DNA from: Hermatobates lingyangjiaoensis
Lineage: Eukaryota; Arthropoda; Insecta; Hemiptera; Hermatobatidae
DNA: 64,000 nucleotides
Assembly: GCA_026182355.1 (NCBI GenBank)
Contig: JAPFBL010000168.1
Span: 1,253,501 to 1,317,500 of the forward strand
Direction: 5' to 3'
Part shown: one piece after another, positions 55,682-64,000 of the stretch
Position numbering within the stretch: the first letter of the stretch is position 1
How the letters are laid out: each line of letters begins with the position of its first letter
The notes under the pieces: generated by a model
Told to the model about the DNA's origin: nothing
What the model saw: only the letters and a program-made list of their open reading frames with translations
Databases searched by the model: none
Position numbers and translations under genes: made by a program

Positions 55682-57256
55682 TCAACTACCTGCCCTGACG
55701 TTGGTAATTGTCCGACTGAGGTCCCCCACCTCTCATTCTATTCCCCCACCTCTCCTCTTTCGAGCAGTGTTGCCGGATTTGGCAAAAACCACTCCTACCG
55801 CCCTACAGACCAAAACGGAACTTATTTTCTGGATGACCCTCGTATGTACGGGTTGATCAAGACACATAAAGATAATTACCCAATACGTTTAATTGTGAGT
55901 TCGGTTGGTTCGGCATCATATGGCTTGTCCAAATGGTTAGTAAGTATTTTAAGCCCCTTAATTGGAAAAATTTCAGGCAGCCATATAAAAAACAATGTAG
56001 ATTTAATTAAAAAATTAAAAAGCGTCAACATGAACAAAAATTATAGATTAATCAGTTTCGATGTGAAGTCTCTTTTTACGAATGTACCAGTAACTGATCT
56101 GTTGAGCTTACTCCAGCAGGAATTAATTAATTATTCCCTTCCCCTTCCATCTACCACTATAATAGAGTTAATTAAGTTATGTGTGGTAGATTGTCATTTT
56201 CAATTTGAAAATAATTATTATATACAAAAATTTGGTCTTGCTATGGGTAACTGTTTATCCCCCCTCCTAAGTAATTTATATATGGAGTTTTTTGAGAGTA
56301 AAATGTTAAGCTCAATTTTGCCCAAAAATGTTAAATGGTATAGATATGTTGACGATATTCTTTGCATTTGTCCCAATTCTTTAAATAAAGTTGATTTCCT
56401 AACAAAATTGAATTCATTAGTGCCGACAATCAAATTCACAATGGAAGAAGAAATAAGTGGTAATTTGCCCTTCTTAGATGTCCTGATCCATAGGTTACCT
56501 AATGAGTTACGCTTTAGTGTATATAGAAAACCTACGAATGTACTTGCATACGTTCATTTTTATTCATCGCATCCAAAAAATGTTAAAATTTCTGTTTTTA
56601 GAAATATGTTTTTGAGAGCCTTAAGAGTTTCCTCTCCAGAATTTCTTAATGAAGAGATTAATAACATTAGGTCAATTGCCCTTTCATTAAAATACCCCTC
56701 TTCTTATATCGATTTAGCTTTGAAGGGTGCTAAAAAAACTTTCTCTAATACTTCAAAAGAGCCCCTTTTATTATCAAATTCTATAGTTTTGCCATACCAC
56801 GAATCATTGGACCCCCTTCCAAGATTAGCCAAACAACTTGATTTTAATATAGTGTTTTCTAATCGTAATAACGTGGGTAATATGTTAATAAAAAACTCTC
56901 CAAGCGAATTGGAGTCCGCTGGTATTTATAAAATTCCGTGCAAAAATTGCCATAAAATTTATATTGGTCAAACTGGTAAATCATTAAAAACACGTGTAAA
57001 ACAACACCAATATAACGTAAGTAGACAGGAAAACAGTAGTGCCTTATTCTTGCATATAAAAAATGAAAATCATCATATTGATTGGACAGGAGCTAAATTT
57101 ATTACCTATGAAAAATCAATGTTGTTAAGAAATATTATTGAATCGTCTCTAATTAAATTTAATAGATCTAATATTATAAACATTAGTAACGGTCTCTTCA
57201 AACTTGATACTTTCATCACGAGGGCAATAGCCTCTTCAAAGAGGGTTGACAGCTAG

Positions 57257-57392
57257 CGGATAGTTTTTTACTTTTTCTTACTGTACTCCTTTGTTTCCCC
57301 AAACATCCCTTTCTGGACATTAGTCCTTTCCTGTGCTTTCACCCTTTTAAAATACCACTCTTCCCTCCCACTCTCTCAACTCCTCACCAGAT
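57257..57392 (+). other. PLE 3' untranslated region
   Basis: Between the stop codon at 57254-57256 and the 3' pLTR. Includes CAAACATCCCTTTCTGGAC and AATACCACTCTTCCCTCCC, both present inverted at 53620-53700 and degenerate at 5200-5260. Confidence 0.85.
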
Positions 57393-57538
57393 GTTTTCTG
57401 CATCTAGTGTTCAGTTGGGTTTTTGACTCTGACGAAGACCGCTTGTTACGGTTGAAAGATCTTAGTCTTGTTTTCCCATTTCTTATTGTGGTTTGATCAT
57501 TGATTGTTGTTTCACGTGTTTATGTGAAATCTTTTTAT
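57393..57538 (+). repeat. 3' direct pLTR of the PLE
   Basis: Same 146 bp as 53804-53949, with the hammerhead-like core at 57425-57467. It ends directly in (TA)n. Confidence 0.95.
57425..57467 (+). ncRNA. Hammerhead-like core, 3' pLTR
   Basis: Identical in every core position to 53836-53878. Cleavage at the two sites would release an RNA of 3,589 nt as the window stands, or about 2,648 nt without the mariner and one TA. Confidence 0.75.
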
Positions 57539-57552
57539 ATATATATATATAT

Positions 57553-57798
57553 TTGTAAAATTTGGGAGCAGTCCTTCATTCAAACATATTTCCTTGAATG
57601 ACCATATTTTACTGATGTCATTTTCTTCACCACTTTTTCGAGGTTTCTGAATACCTTCTTCTTTTCTTCATCCAAACGTTGGAGAATATTAATTAGGGTG
57701 CAACCTACATGTTTCGACTGGAAGCCAGTCAAAACATGTCGATTCCACCGGTGAAGAAAATGACATCAGTAAAATATGGTCAGTTATTCAATGAAATA
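57553..57798. mobile_element. Family F pLTR fold-back pair
   Basis: Antisense arm from (TA)n holds, on the minus strand, the end codons KEICLNEGLLPNFTNIY. A stretch near 57715-57735 (GACTGGCTTCCAGTC, GAA, ACATGT) is a shortened core. The sense arm (AACATGTCGATTCCACCGG to AATATGGTCAGTTATTCAATG) runs into (TA)n. Confidence 0.8.
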
Positions 57799-57808
57799 TA
57801 TATATATA

Positions 57809-57895
57809 TGATCAAACCACGATAAGAAAATGGGAAAAAAACTGTTGTGGTTTGATCATTGATTTTTATTTTACGTGATAATGTGAAATCTTTAT
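57809..57895. mobile_element. Family A mini fold-back without core
   Basis: GATCAAACCACGATAAGAAAATGG then directly TGTTGTGGTTTGATCATTG and TTTTACGTGATAATGTGAAATC. Both arms cut before the hammerhead. Confidence 0.8.
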
Positions 57896-57907
57896 ATATA
57901 TATATAT

Positions 57908-58105
57908 AAAGATTTCAGATAAACAAATGTAACAACAATCAATTATCAAACCACAATATGAAATGGCAAAACAAGACTAAGATCTTTCAACTGTAAGAAG
58001 CGGTCTTCGTCGCAACTGTTGGGTTTTTGACTCTGACGAGGACCGCTTGTTACGGTTGAAAGATCTTAGTCTTGTTTTCACATTTCTTATTGTGGTTTGA
58101 TCATA
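57908..58105. mobile_element. Family A pLTR fold-back pair
   Basis: Antisense arm with a shortened core (GGTCTTCGTCGCAACTG) and a sense arm with CTGACGA, GGACCG-CTTGTTA-CGGTT, GAA, AGATCT, T, AGTC. (TA)n on both sides (57893-57907, 58105-58128). Confidence 0.88.
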
Positions 58106-58144
58106 TATATATATATATATATATATATGATTATATGATTATAT

Positions 58145-58250
58145 GAGTAGCAGCGAGTACTTCGCACTTCTTCCCGATGACGACGGATGTCGAAATATCG
58201 AAGTGAGTTCTGTAGTGTCTTTCTGTGTTCTTTTCTCTGTGTTAAAGTAT
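58145..58250 (+). mobile_element. Family C pLTR, sense, U4-to-C variant
   Basis: GTACTTCGCACTTCTTC, CCGATGA, C, GACGGATGTC, GAA, ATAT, C, GAAGTGAG, then TAGTGTCTTTCTGTGTTC and a (TA)n at 58250-58264. Stem I CTTC/GAAG intact. Confidence 0.88.
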
Positions 58251-58264
58251 ATATATATATATAT

Positions 58265-59510
58265 GTACAAACTTATTGGTTCTTCTTGAAACCATCAAGA
58301 TATGTATATATATTAGTATCGATTGGCAGAAGATTTTCTTGCAGGCAAATTTAATTAAAATGAACGGGAATTTCCGCGTTCGCGAAGAATAACTTGACCG
58401 TCTTCAGTGGTTCCCTTTCTTTTATTATGAGTTTCAGTTCAACCCGTAATACAGTTTCATTTGATATATGTGCAGCAACTTTTGTTTACATTTCAGTAAA
58501 CTTTCCGATTGATCGCTTATTCTACATTGACATATTGAATTCACATTTGACTGAAATTGGCTTTATGAAAAAATAGCACCATAAAAATGTTATATAATGC
58601 TATAATGCAATAATAAATATTACTAATGTCATATTTATTTTAATTGTCTTAATATACTAAATTATTAAATTTCTTAAAACTGTCTGATCAAATAAAACGC
58701 TTAGAATACTATTATTTCGGACCACATTACCCATAGATTCGATATTTTACCTGTACATTGGGACAGAATGAAGCGAAATTATCCAACACTGGTCCCTTAA
58801 GATATATTGGGGAAGAAAATATATTTATTTACATGTATTTATACCTCATTATCTTTTATTGTACTTAAACATAATGAGGTATGGACATCAGAATTCTGTG
58901 ATGAGATTGATTTTTGACCATGAATTATTATAGGCTAATTTCCAATAATATGCTAAAAAGTAATTTGTTTCGTTTGATTATAAACCAGTATATAGTATAT
59001 CTAGCGAGTAACTAATAATAGTAATTATCCAATTGGCAATAGATGCCAAGGTCCAATCTCAACACAGACACACACCCTGCATTTCCATCTATGTAAGAAT
59101 TCCAACTAATTTCCATCAGTTGATGAATATTTAAAACATACCAGTAGTGTTCATAATTTATTTTAATTTTTATAATAAAATAAAACTCTTTCTAAAACAA
59201 ATATAATAAGATTAATTTGTAAAAATAATTTTATATTCCATTAAACTTTTTCTTTTAAGTTAATTTCATTGTACTGATTCATTAAAACTATATGAAGTAC
59301 TCCAAAAGAAGATGTTTCAAAGAACATTTAACAATTGCTTTTACCAATTTAAATATTAGCAGCATCCTTTTTGAGGATATAGAAACTTGTTTTCAAAAAA
59401 GAAAAGATGTTCTTATAATAAGAATGAGTCATTTTTCCATCACTTACGTAGAATTTTATACTTATAAGTAAAAGCTTTAGTCATTCTGTAATAACAGTAT
59501 GACTATTATG
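58265..59510. other. No gene recognised
   Basis: AT-rich. TACCTCATTATCTTTTATTG and its near-inverse around 58845-58880 make a short hairpin. A 60-codon plus frame at 58394-58576 has no motif. Confidence 0.4.
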
Positions 59511-59514
59511 TATT

Positions 59515-59905
59515 AGTGAAAGTTGGTAGCAGTCTATCATGCAAACATGTATTTAAAACATAATGCCAATCTCATGCTTAATTATCGTTGTAGAGAATTT
59601 CTCCAGTCTCCTGCTTGGTCTTCTAAGTATTTAAGGAATAAAAAGATTTATTGAACAATAAATATATATATTATTTATTATATTATATTATATATTAATA
59701 TATATCTATATTTATATATATTAAAATTGTTCTTGAACTCTTTGAGGTCATTAATATTTCATAACCTTAATCATTTTCAGAACAATTTGAGAAAATCATA
59801 ATTTCTAGAGGTAAAAGAAGAAGATGCTATGAATAAAATACTGTATATATCAATATATATGTAAAAGGTGGAAACAGTCCTTCTTGAATACATAAATTTC
59901 AAATA
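59515..59905 (-). mobile_element. Degenerate family F PLE ends
   Basis: On the minus strand two separated stretches read like the conserved end peptide: NTCLHDRLLPTFTN (59560-59518) and NLCIQEGLFPPFTY (59905-59860). CATTTTCAGAACAATTTG at 59770 resembles the F core region. Long diverged. Confidence 0.5.
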
Positions 59906-60940
59906 CTTTATGATTTGAAGAATCCTGAACTCAAAAAATTTTTCGTTTCGTGAAAACTATGACCATCTATGTAAAGGTCTAATATCAACATGGTAATGTT
60001 GGACAGTTTTATTTGATGTACGATTAAAAATCATAAAGGTTATATGATTAATAAAAAATAAAGGTAAGGAATAAAAAATAAGTAAGGAATAAAGGTAAGG
60101 TGTTATTAATCTACTAATCTTAAAACGGAGACCATCCAGACCTGAGGAAGACTTGTGAGACAAACAGTCTTACGAATGGTTGCTCGTTAAGTGAATTGCT
60201 CGTACATTGAAGCACTCGTACTACGAGCTATACTGTTCAACATTATTAAAAAAACACGGGCAGGGGGTGGTGTGGAAGTTGTAACTGTTCAAGTCTCTGA
60301 GTTTAATATGTGCGACTTCAGATTTTGTGAAAAAAAACATGATTTTTTATTCCAATGATACACTTTTGTTAGTTTCTTGAAAGTGAAAGGTAAGATTTTT
60401 CGTTATTCATTTTTAATATTATTTTCTTTTATGCAAAGTTTAAGTGCAGAAAAAATACTTACTATTACAAATGAATTATTATTATGATTAATTATTTAGT
60501 AATTTGAAGGGACTGTTGTGGTGGTGGGACCCCGCTTTTATTGGACTTGTGGTGACTAGCTGGCGCCTGTATGCTGTTCGTCATTGACTCAATGAACACT
60601 CGACCGGATCAGGAAGAGAGAGTTTAATCTGCCAATTGGGTGAGGGTTTTCTGGTTTATTCATGAGAAAACGCTGACTTGGCGTCGAGAGTTTAGCCTGC
60701 AGGCGCGTCCTTCTCTGAGTCAGCCCAGATAATCGACCTCGCCGAGTATAAGTGACACCTTTTATATGCTTATCCATTGACTCTGCCTCATACTGTATTC
60801 TCAATAGTCTATCTTAGCAAACTTAATTCACTTCTTTCCTTATCTCGCTTTAAATATATACCAGTTACATAATGAAATGAGTTTTAAACTCTCTCTCTTG
60901 CATCTTATATTATGCAATTATTTTCTTCAATATATATAGA
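59906..60940. other. No gene recognised
   Basis: 60520-60780 is GC-richer, with a 71-codon minus frame (60589-60804) lacking any motif. CCTGAGGAAGACTTGTGAG at 60138 resembles a pLTR core start but is not followed by the rest. Confidence 0.4.
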
Positions 60941-60944
60941 GTTC

Positions 60945-61225
60945 AATGTACATAAAGAAACATAGAGAAATTAAAAACACAAACTTACAGTCTCTAATTT
61001 TCGGTTGAATCGTCTTCAGGAGAGATAAAGGAGGGAAACCAAGCGCACTGGTACAGATACGGTTGGAGACCATACCAGTGTGCTTGGTTTCTCTCTCTTA
61101 TCTCTCCTGAAGACGGTTCAACCGAAAATTAGAGACTGTAAGTTTGTGTTTTTAATTTTTCTATGTTTCTTTATGTACATTGAACTGTATTTGTCCATTT
61201 CGGATCATATGTTTATCGAAAAAGT
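60945..61225. mobile_element. Family B pLTR fold-back pair
   Basis: Antisense arm (TGTACATAAAGAAACATAGAG; core complement 60992-61024) and sense arm with core CTCTC, CTGAAGA, C, GGTT-CA-ACC, GAA, AATT, A, GAGAC (61098-61136). Loop GGTACAGATACGGTTGGAGACC. (TA)n follows at 61226-61252. Very similar to 53193-53472. Confidence 0.92.
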
Positions 61226-61253
61226 ATATATATATATATATATATATATATAC

Positions 61254-61425
61254 CAATGATCAAACCACAATGTGAAATGGCAAAAAAAGACTAAAATCTT
61301 CAACCGTAACAAGTGGTCTTCGTCAGAGTCAAAAACCAAACATCTTAGTCTTTTTTCCCATTTCTTATTGTGCTTTGATCATTGTTTGTTATTTCACGTG
61401 TTTATGTGAAGTCTTGGTGTATATA
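61254..61425. mobile_element. Family A fold-back pair, shortened
   Basis: Antisense arm GATCAAACCACAATGTGAAATG with core GTCTTCGTCAGAGTC, then a sense arm starting within the core (CATCTTAGTC) and ending TTTATGTGAAGTCTTGG. (TA)n on both sides. Confidence 0.85.
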
Positions 61426-61439
61426 TATATATAACTTTA

Positions 61440-61575
61440 AATTATACAAAACACGACGCAGAATAAAAAATGAAAAGCACACTTACTAAATTCCCAATAT
61501 TTTGAACTATTGTTCGTCATCAGGAGTAGACTAGAAGAGAGGACGAAATGAGAGAAATCTCCCCACATCGAAGGA
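61440..61575 (-). mobile_element. Family C-like pLTR, antisense
   Basis: Minus strand: CTACTC, CTGATGA, C, hairpin GAAC-AATA-GTTC, AAA (for GAA), ATAT, T. Different flank from other C copies (GGACGAAATGAGAGAAATC). (TA)n on both sides. Confidence 0.65.
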
Positions 61576-61599
61576 CGGAGTGCGAAATATATATATATA

Positions 61600-61790
61600 C
61601 ACTTTAACACATAGAAAAGGACACAGAAAGACACTACAGAACTCACTTCGATATTTCGACATCCGTCGTCATCGGGAAGAAGTGCGAAGTACTCGCGTTG
61701 AGAAGCAAACTGCTACTGGCCTCCAGAGTAACTCGTGGAACCACTGCAATGCTGCTCCCCAGCGGAGGAGAGGAAAAATAGAAATCCCTC
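61600..61790 (-). mobile_element. pLTR of the third PLE, family C, U4-to-C variant
   Basis: Minus strand: CCGATGA, C, GACGGATGTC, GAA, ATAT, C, GAAGTGAG at about 61645-61690, ending in (TA)n at 61587-61599. Upstream on this strand it joins the 3' untranslated region of the coding fragment at 61918, tying family C pLTRs to that PLE lineage. Confidence 0.85.
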
Positions 61791-61837
61791 CAATATTTAT
61801 TTAGAAAACAAGATAAAAAATATATAAAATACGAAAT

Positions 61838-61917
61838 AATAATAATAAAAAATAAATAATAATAATAATAAAATAATAATAATAATAATATAATAATAAT
61901 AATAAAATAAAAAATAA
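61838..61917. repeat. (ATT)n-rich microsatellite
   Basis: AATAAT repeats directly after the stop codon of the PLE fragment on the minus strand. Confidence 0.9.
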
Positions 61918-62274
61918 TTAACGGTACAGGTTGAGACTAGGAGGAGAACGAGTCCCAAGGAGGCATATGAATGCCTCTTCGGAAGCTCTAAGGGTGACAT
62001 GGGAATTAGACTCGGGGATTTGTTTGAGGATTTGTACCCTGAAACAATCATTGAAAGGGAGGTCATGGGAATTAGCATGGATAGCTATGGGTAGGTCTCT
62101 GCGCTGACCAACGGACGCCCTGTGATTGTTCATACGCAGGCTCAGCTTGGTTGAAGCCAAGCCAACGTAAAAAGCATCACATCGAGTACACTCCAAACGG
62201 TAAACGCAGTTACAGGAAGTGCAAGATGTACCAGAAGGAACAGGATAGGAGTTGTTACTGAGAGGGGAAGTAAA
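61918..62274 (-). pseudogene. Third PLE: GIY-YIG C-terminal fragment
   Basis: Minus-strand frame open from (TA)n at 62275 to a stop at 61918. Reads SCNCVYRLECTRCDAFYVGL (GIY-YIG module with its Cys pair), SLRMNNHRASVGQRR, LPFNDCFRVQIL, then LRASEEAFICLLG with the conserved Glu. Same lineage as the fragment at 18736-19970, which it aligns with throughout. RT is absent: 5' truncated at (TA)n. This copy has no frameshift. Confidence 0.9.
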
Positions 62275-62292
62275 GTATATATATATATATAA

Positions 62293-62490
62293 TTGCTATT
62301 TCACGTGTTTATATATGAGAAATGAGAGGAAAAGTAAGATCTTTCTTCCGTAACAAGCAAATCTAACTCTCTGTCAAATCAGTTATGATTTGACTAACTC
62401 AGTTGTAATTTGACTCTGACAAAGACCGCTTGTTACGGGTGAATGATCTTAGTCTTTTTTATCATTTCATATTGTGGCTAGGCGTTGATG
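62293..62490. mobile_element. Family A fold-back pair, old
   Basis: Left half scrambled (TTTCACGTGTTTATATATGAG, GTAAGATCTTTCTTCCGTAACAAGC), right half sense with GACTCTGACAAAGACCGCTTG and GGGTGAATGATCTTAGTC. Core damaged (CTGACAA; TGAATGATCTT). Confidence 0.7.
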
Positions 62491-63000
62491 TATGTATGTA
62501 TATCTGCAATTAGAAAATAGTCTTTTAGTGAACTACATTTTTGTTATAGTATTCATAGATTTCTTTTGAAACTTTCTCTGCCTCGTGGTAACTTTGTATG
62601 TGTAATTTTTTTAGACATTCAGATCTGTAGGATGCATCGAGCTCAGATTCCTGCTCGATGAGTACACTTGCCTTACAGGAATTCTCAACTTGATTAATGA
62701 GTCATGCATATATATATTACCTCTCTTTCTCGCTCTCGATTACTCTCGCTCTTTCTATAGAGTATAGAGAGATGAACACAACATTGAAGACCTGAATGTA
62801 ATGAGGAAGTCTAAAGAATTCTCTGTTGTTTTAAAAGAGTAGCAACACATAAATAGAACGAGACACTTAAGTTAACTAATTGAGGCGCTTACTTCCACTG
62901 AAGTAAATGTGTCGTTCTTTTTACGTCTTGCTACTTTTTTTACAGTACTATTTTGTCCGTTTTAGACCTTTTCTTTATTTAATGTTATAAATACTTAGTT
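62491..63000. other. No gene recognised
   Basis: AT-rich; a (CT)-rich patch at 62720-62760. Confidence 0.4.
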
Positions 63001-63020
63001 ATATATATATATATATATAT

Positions 63021-63278
63021 ATATGATGTAATTTTTTTTGAGGTTTGAGGTCCAATGATTAAAACTAGTCCTTTTGCCGACGTTTCGACATATATTTATG
63101 TCATCTTCAGGGCTACAACATGATTGTTTTACAATTAGCACTATAGTAGTAATAGTAGTGCTAATTGTAAAACAATCATGTTGTAGCCCTGAAGATGACA
63201 TAAATATATGTCGAAACGTCGGCAAAAGGACTAGTTTTAATCATTGGACCTCAAACCTCAAAAAAAATTACATCATAT
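63021..63278. mobile_element. Family D pLTR palindrome, 123-bp perfect arms
   Basis: Arms 63021-63143 and 63156-63278 are exact complements by eye, with a 12-bp spacer. The sense arm core (about 63182-63222) is GCC, CTGAAGA, T, hairpin GACAT-AAATAT-ATGTC, GAA, ACGT, C, GGC: complete stems I and II and a GTC cleavage triplet. (TA)n abuts the left side. The same short frame is readable on both strands because of the symmetry. Confidence 0.95.
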
Positions 63279-63307
63279 AAATATTGGGTCAAGAAAACAA
63301 ATCATGA

Positions 63308-63309
63308 TG

Positions 63310-63371
<62 letters not shown>

Positions 63372-63375
63372 TATA
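63308..63375. repeat. (TA)n microsatellite
   Basis: About 68 bp of near-pure TA. Confidence 0.95.
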
Positions 63376-63379
63376 CAAA

Positions 63380-63660
63380 ACTAAAGTTTATCGGGACTCG
63401 GTCAGTTCATAGAGAAATGGAGAAAGTGGTAAACCTGTTTAAGCAAAGTGTATTGAACATTTCGAACCGCAGCACTCAAACAGTGTAGCCAACTTTCGGA
63501 GGAAAGGTAGACAAGGAAGATAAAGAGATAATAGCCAAATAAAAATTAAAAAAATGAAAACATTTAACTAAAATTAAATTAAAAGTTGATGACAACTTAT
63601 AGGGAAAAAAAACAATCAACGATTGAGATTAAGCAGCCCAGGAGCCGATCTACCGCCCAG
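63380..63660 (-). mobile_element. PLE 3' end, antisense
   Basis: TTTATCGGGACTCGGTCAGTTC at 63387 matches 5730, and AGCCAACTTTCGGAGGAAAG to AAAACATTTAACTAAAATTAAA matches 15685-15790. Between (TA)n tracts. No core could be read here. Confidence 0.5.
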
Positions 63661-63672
63661 AAAATCTATATA

Positions 63673-63675
<3 letters not shown>

Positions 63676-63727
<52 letters not shown>
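63676..63727. repeat. (TA)n microsatellite
   Basis: About 50 bp of TA. Confidence 0.95.
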
Positions 63728-63730
<3 letters not shown>

Positions 63731-64000
63731 TAATAATCAAAATAACACTTGACGTAATAGATGGATTTATTTACCACATATATACTTAATGGATTAAGTT
63801 ACCACATATGAAACAAATTTGGAAATAATGCTCTAAGGCCTTTCGTCAACACATCGTCAGAGAGCAAGTGAACTAAAAAATAATAAATACTTGTTAACCT
63901 GGTTGATTGAAGTTTCTAGAATTGTTGGTAACCCTGAATGTGTTTAATGATGAAGAAGTCTACATCTGTTTAATTATTCCGCTAATTAAAACTTCATCCA
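63728..64000 (-). mobile_element. Family G PLE end, antisense
   Basis: Runs from (TA)n to the window end. The minus strand core at 63830-63865 is the best of family G: GCTCT, CTGACGA, T, GT-GTTG-AC, GAA, AGGCCT, T, AGAGC; stem I is a perfect 5-bp match. Whether coding sequence lies further upstream on this strand is outside the window. Confidence 0.75.

Larger units (their letters stand above)
54904..55842. mobile_element. Fold-back mariner derivative inside the RT gene
   Basis: 939 bp with TA target duplications (54902-54903, 55843-55844). It is a giant inverted repeat: arm 54904-55269 is complementary to 55478-55842, about 97% by eye, around a 208-bp centre. Ends are CGAGGGTC(G/A)TCCAGAAAATAAG. 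Each arm holds the 5' end of a mariner transposase gene; the centre adds further codons of the minus-strand copy. No catalytic domain, so it is non-autonomous. A plausible origin is an aberrant transposition or repair event that joined two inverted 5' halves. Confidence 0.93.
53952..57256 (+). pseudogene. PLE reverse transcriptase / GIY-YIG endonuclease, split by a mariner
   Basis: Parts 53952-54903 and 55845-57256 are in one frame once the mariner and one TA duplicate are discounted, giving about 787 codons with no other stop. N-terminal part: LNLSDRILDNNAVAALGYGL, then ITKADKSKVTVILNKKDY, typical of the PLE N-terminal region and first RT motifs. Second part: KTHKDNYPIR, FDVKSLFTNV (first catalytic Asp), GLAMGNCLSPLLSNLYM, RYVDDILCI (56342-56365; catalytic Asp pair), NLPFLDVLIHR, VYRKPTNV, then GIYKIPCKNCHKIYIGQTG (about 56921-56977), the GIY-YIG module with its Cys-rich insert, and a C-terminal Glu helix. 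It would prime reverse transcription at nicked DNA. ATG at 53952 follows the pLTR; an in-frame ATG at 53904 lies inside it. As it stands the gene is broken by the insertion. Confidence 0.95.
53491..57538 (+). mobile_element. Essentially complete family A Penelope-like element
   Basis: From left to right: (TA)n; an inverted copy of the element's own 3' end (53491-53797, complement of 57194-57498); a direct pLTR (53804-53949); one long RT/GIY-YIG reading frame (53952-57256) interrupted only by a mariner (54904-55842); 3' region; second direct pLTR (57393-57538); (TA)n. The two pLTRs are 146 bp each and look nearly identical. The inverted upstream segment includes the antisense of the last codons of the protein, so it came from a second, truncated copy of the element. 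This end structure is known for PLEs. Apart from the mariner it looks young. Confidence 0.95.

Noticed and set aside
55607..55844. Treating the codons from 55607 as the true start of the RT protein
   Set aside because: 55607-55842 lies inside the mariner's right arm; the real protein starts at 53952 or 53904 and is interrupted.
62995..63280. Two proteins with identical starts on opposite strands
   Set aside because: They are the same sequence seen twice because of the perfect palindrome; the codons cross the hammerhead core.

Overview
The window looks like gene-poor, AT-rich metazoan nuclear DNA. I found no recognisable host protein-coding gene. What dominates is (TA)n microsatellite, Penelope-like retroelements (PLEs: reverse transcriptase fused to a GIY-YIG endonuclease), their short terminal repeats, a tRNA-derived SINE, satellite arrays and one mariner derivative. 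An arthropod is a reasonable guess (PLE load; SINE 3' ends of the form CCTAACCTAACC, like the arthropod telomere unit), but nothing here proves it.

PLE terminal repeats ('pLTRs') recur throughout, and I sort them by the hammerhead-ribozyme-like core they carry. The shared plan is stem I, CTGANGA, one extra base, hairpin stem II, GAA, a short self-complementary stem III, the cleavage-position base, then the other strand of stem I. Families are named by the stem III palindrome: A = AGATCT, B = AATT (B' is a subfamily with a different flank), C = ATAT, D = ACGT, E = ACGCGT, F = ACATGT, G = AGGCCT. Many copies occur as antisense/sense pairs, forming 100-300 bp fold-backs bounded by (TA)n.

Layout. 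0.2-1.7 kb: two antisense SINEs. 1.9-3.2 kb: 66-bp satellite. 5.2-8.6 kb: PLE ends (A, E, B'). 8.6-9.3 kb: ACTAGTAC-rich tandem repeat. 12.3-12.8 kb: microsatellite and A/C pLTRs. 14.1-14.9 kb: 110-bp and 62-bp tandem repeats. 15.6-18.7 kb: PLE ends and a tRNA-like retroposon head. 18.7-21.1 kb: a 5'-truncated PLE (+) converging on another PLE (-). 22.1-24.1 kb: 62-bp minisatellite of about 33 copies. 25.4-34.6 kb: SINEs, including one with a 13-bp target duplication and one nested in an older SINE, plus many pLTRs. 34.6-53.1 kb: mostly unassigned AT-rich DNA with pLTR fold-backs, including a 930-bp inverted structure at 49.3-50.3 kb. 53.5-57.5 kb: an essentially complete family A PLE whose reading frame is split only by a 939-bp fold-back mariner. 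57.5-64 kb: dense pLTRs, a third PLE fragment and a 258-bp near-perfect palindrome.

How the parts fit: the complete PLE explains the rest. It has an inverted copy of its own 3' end upstream, direct pLTRs with hammerhead cores at both ends, and (TA)n at both borders. The small fold-backs look like the same end structures without a coding body. Long stretches between these elements show nothing I can name, and may be intergenic or intronic.
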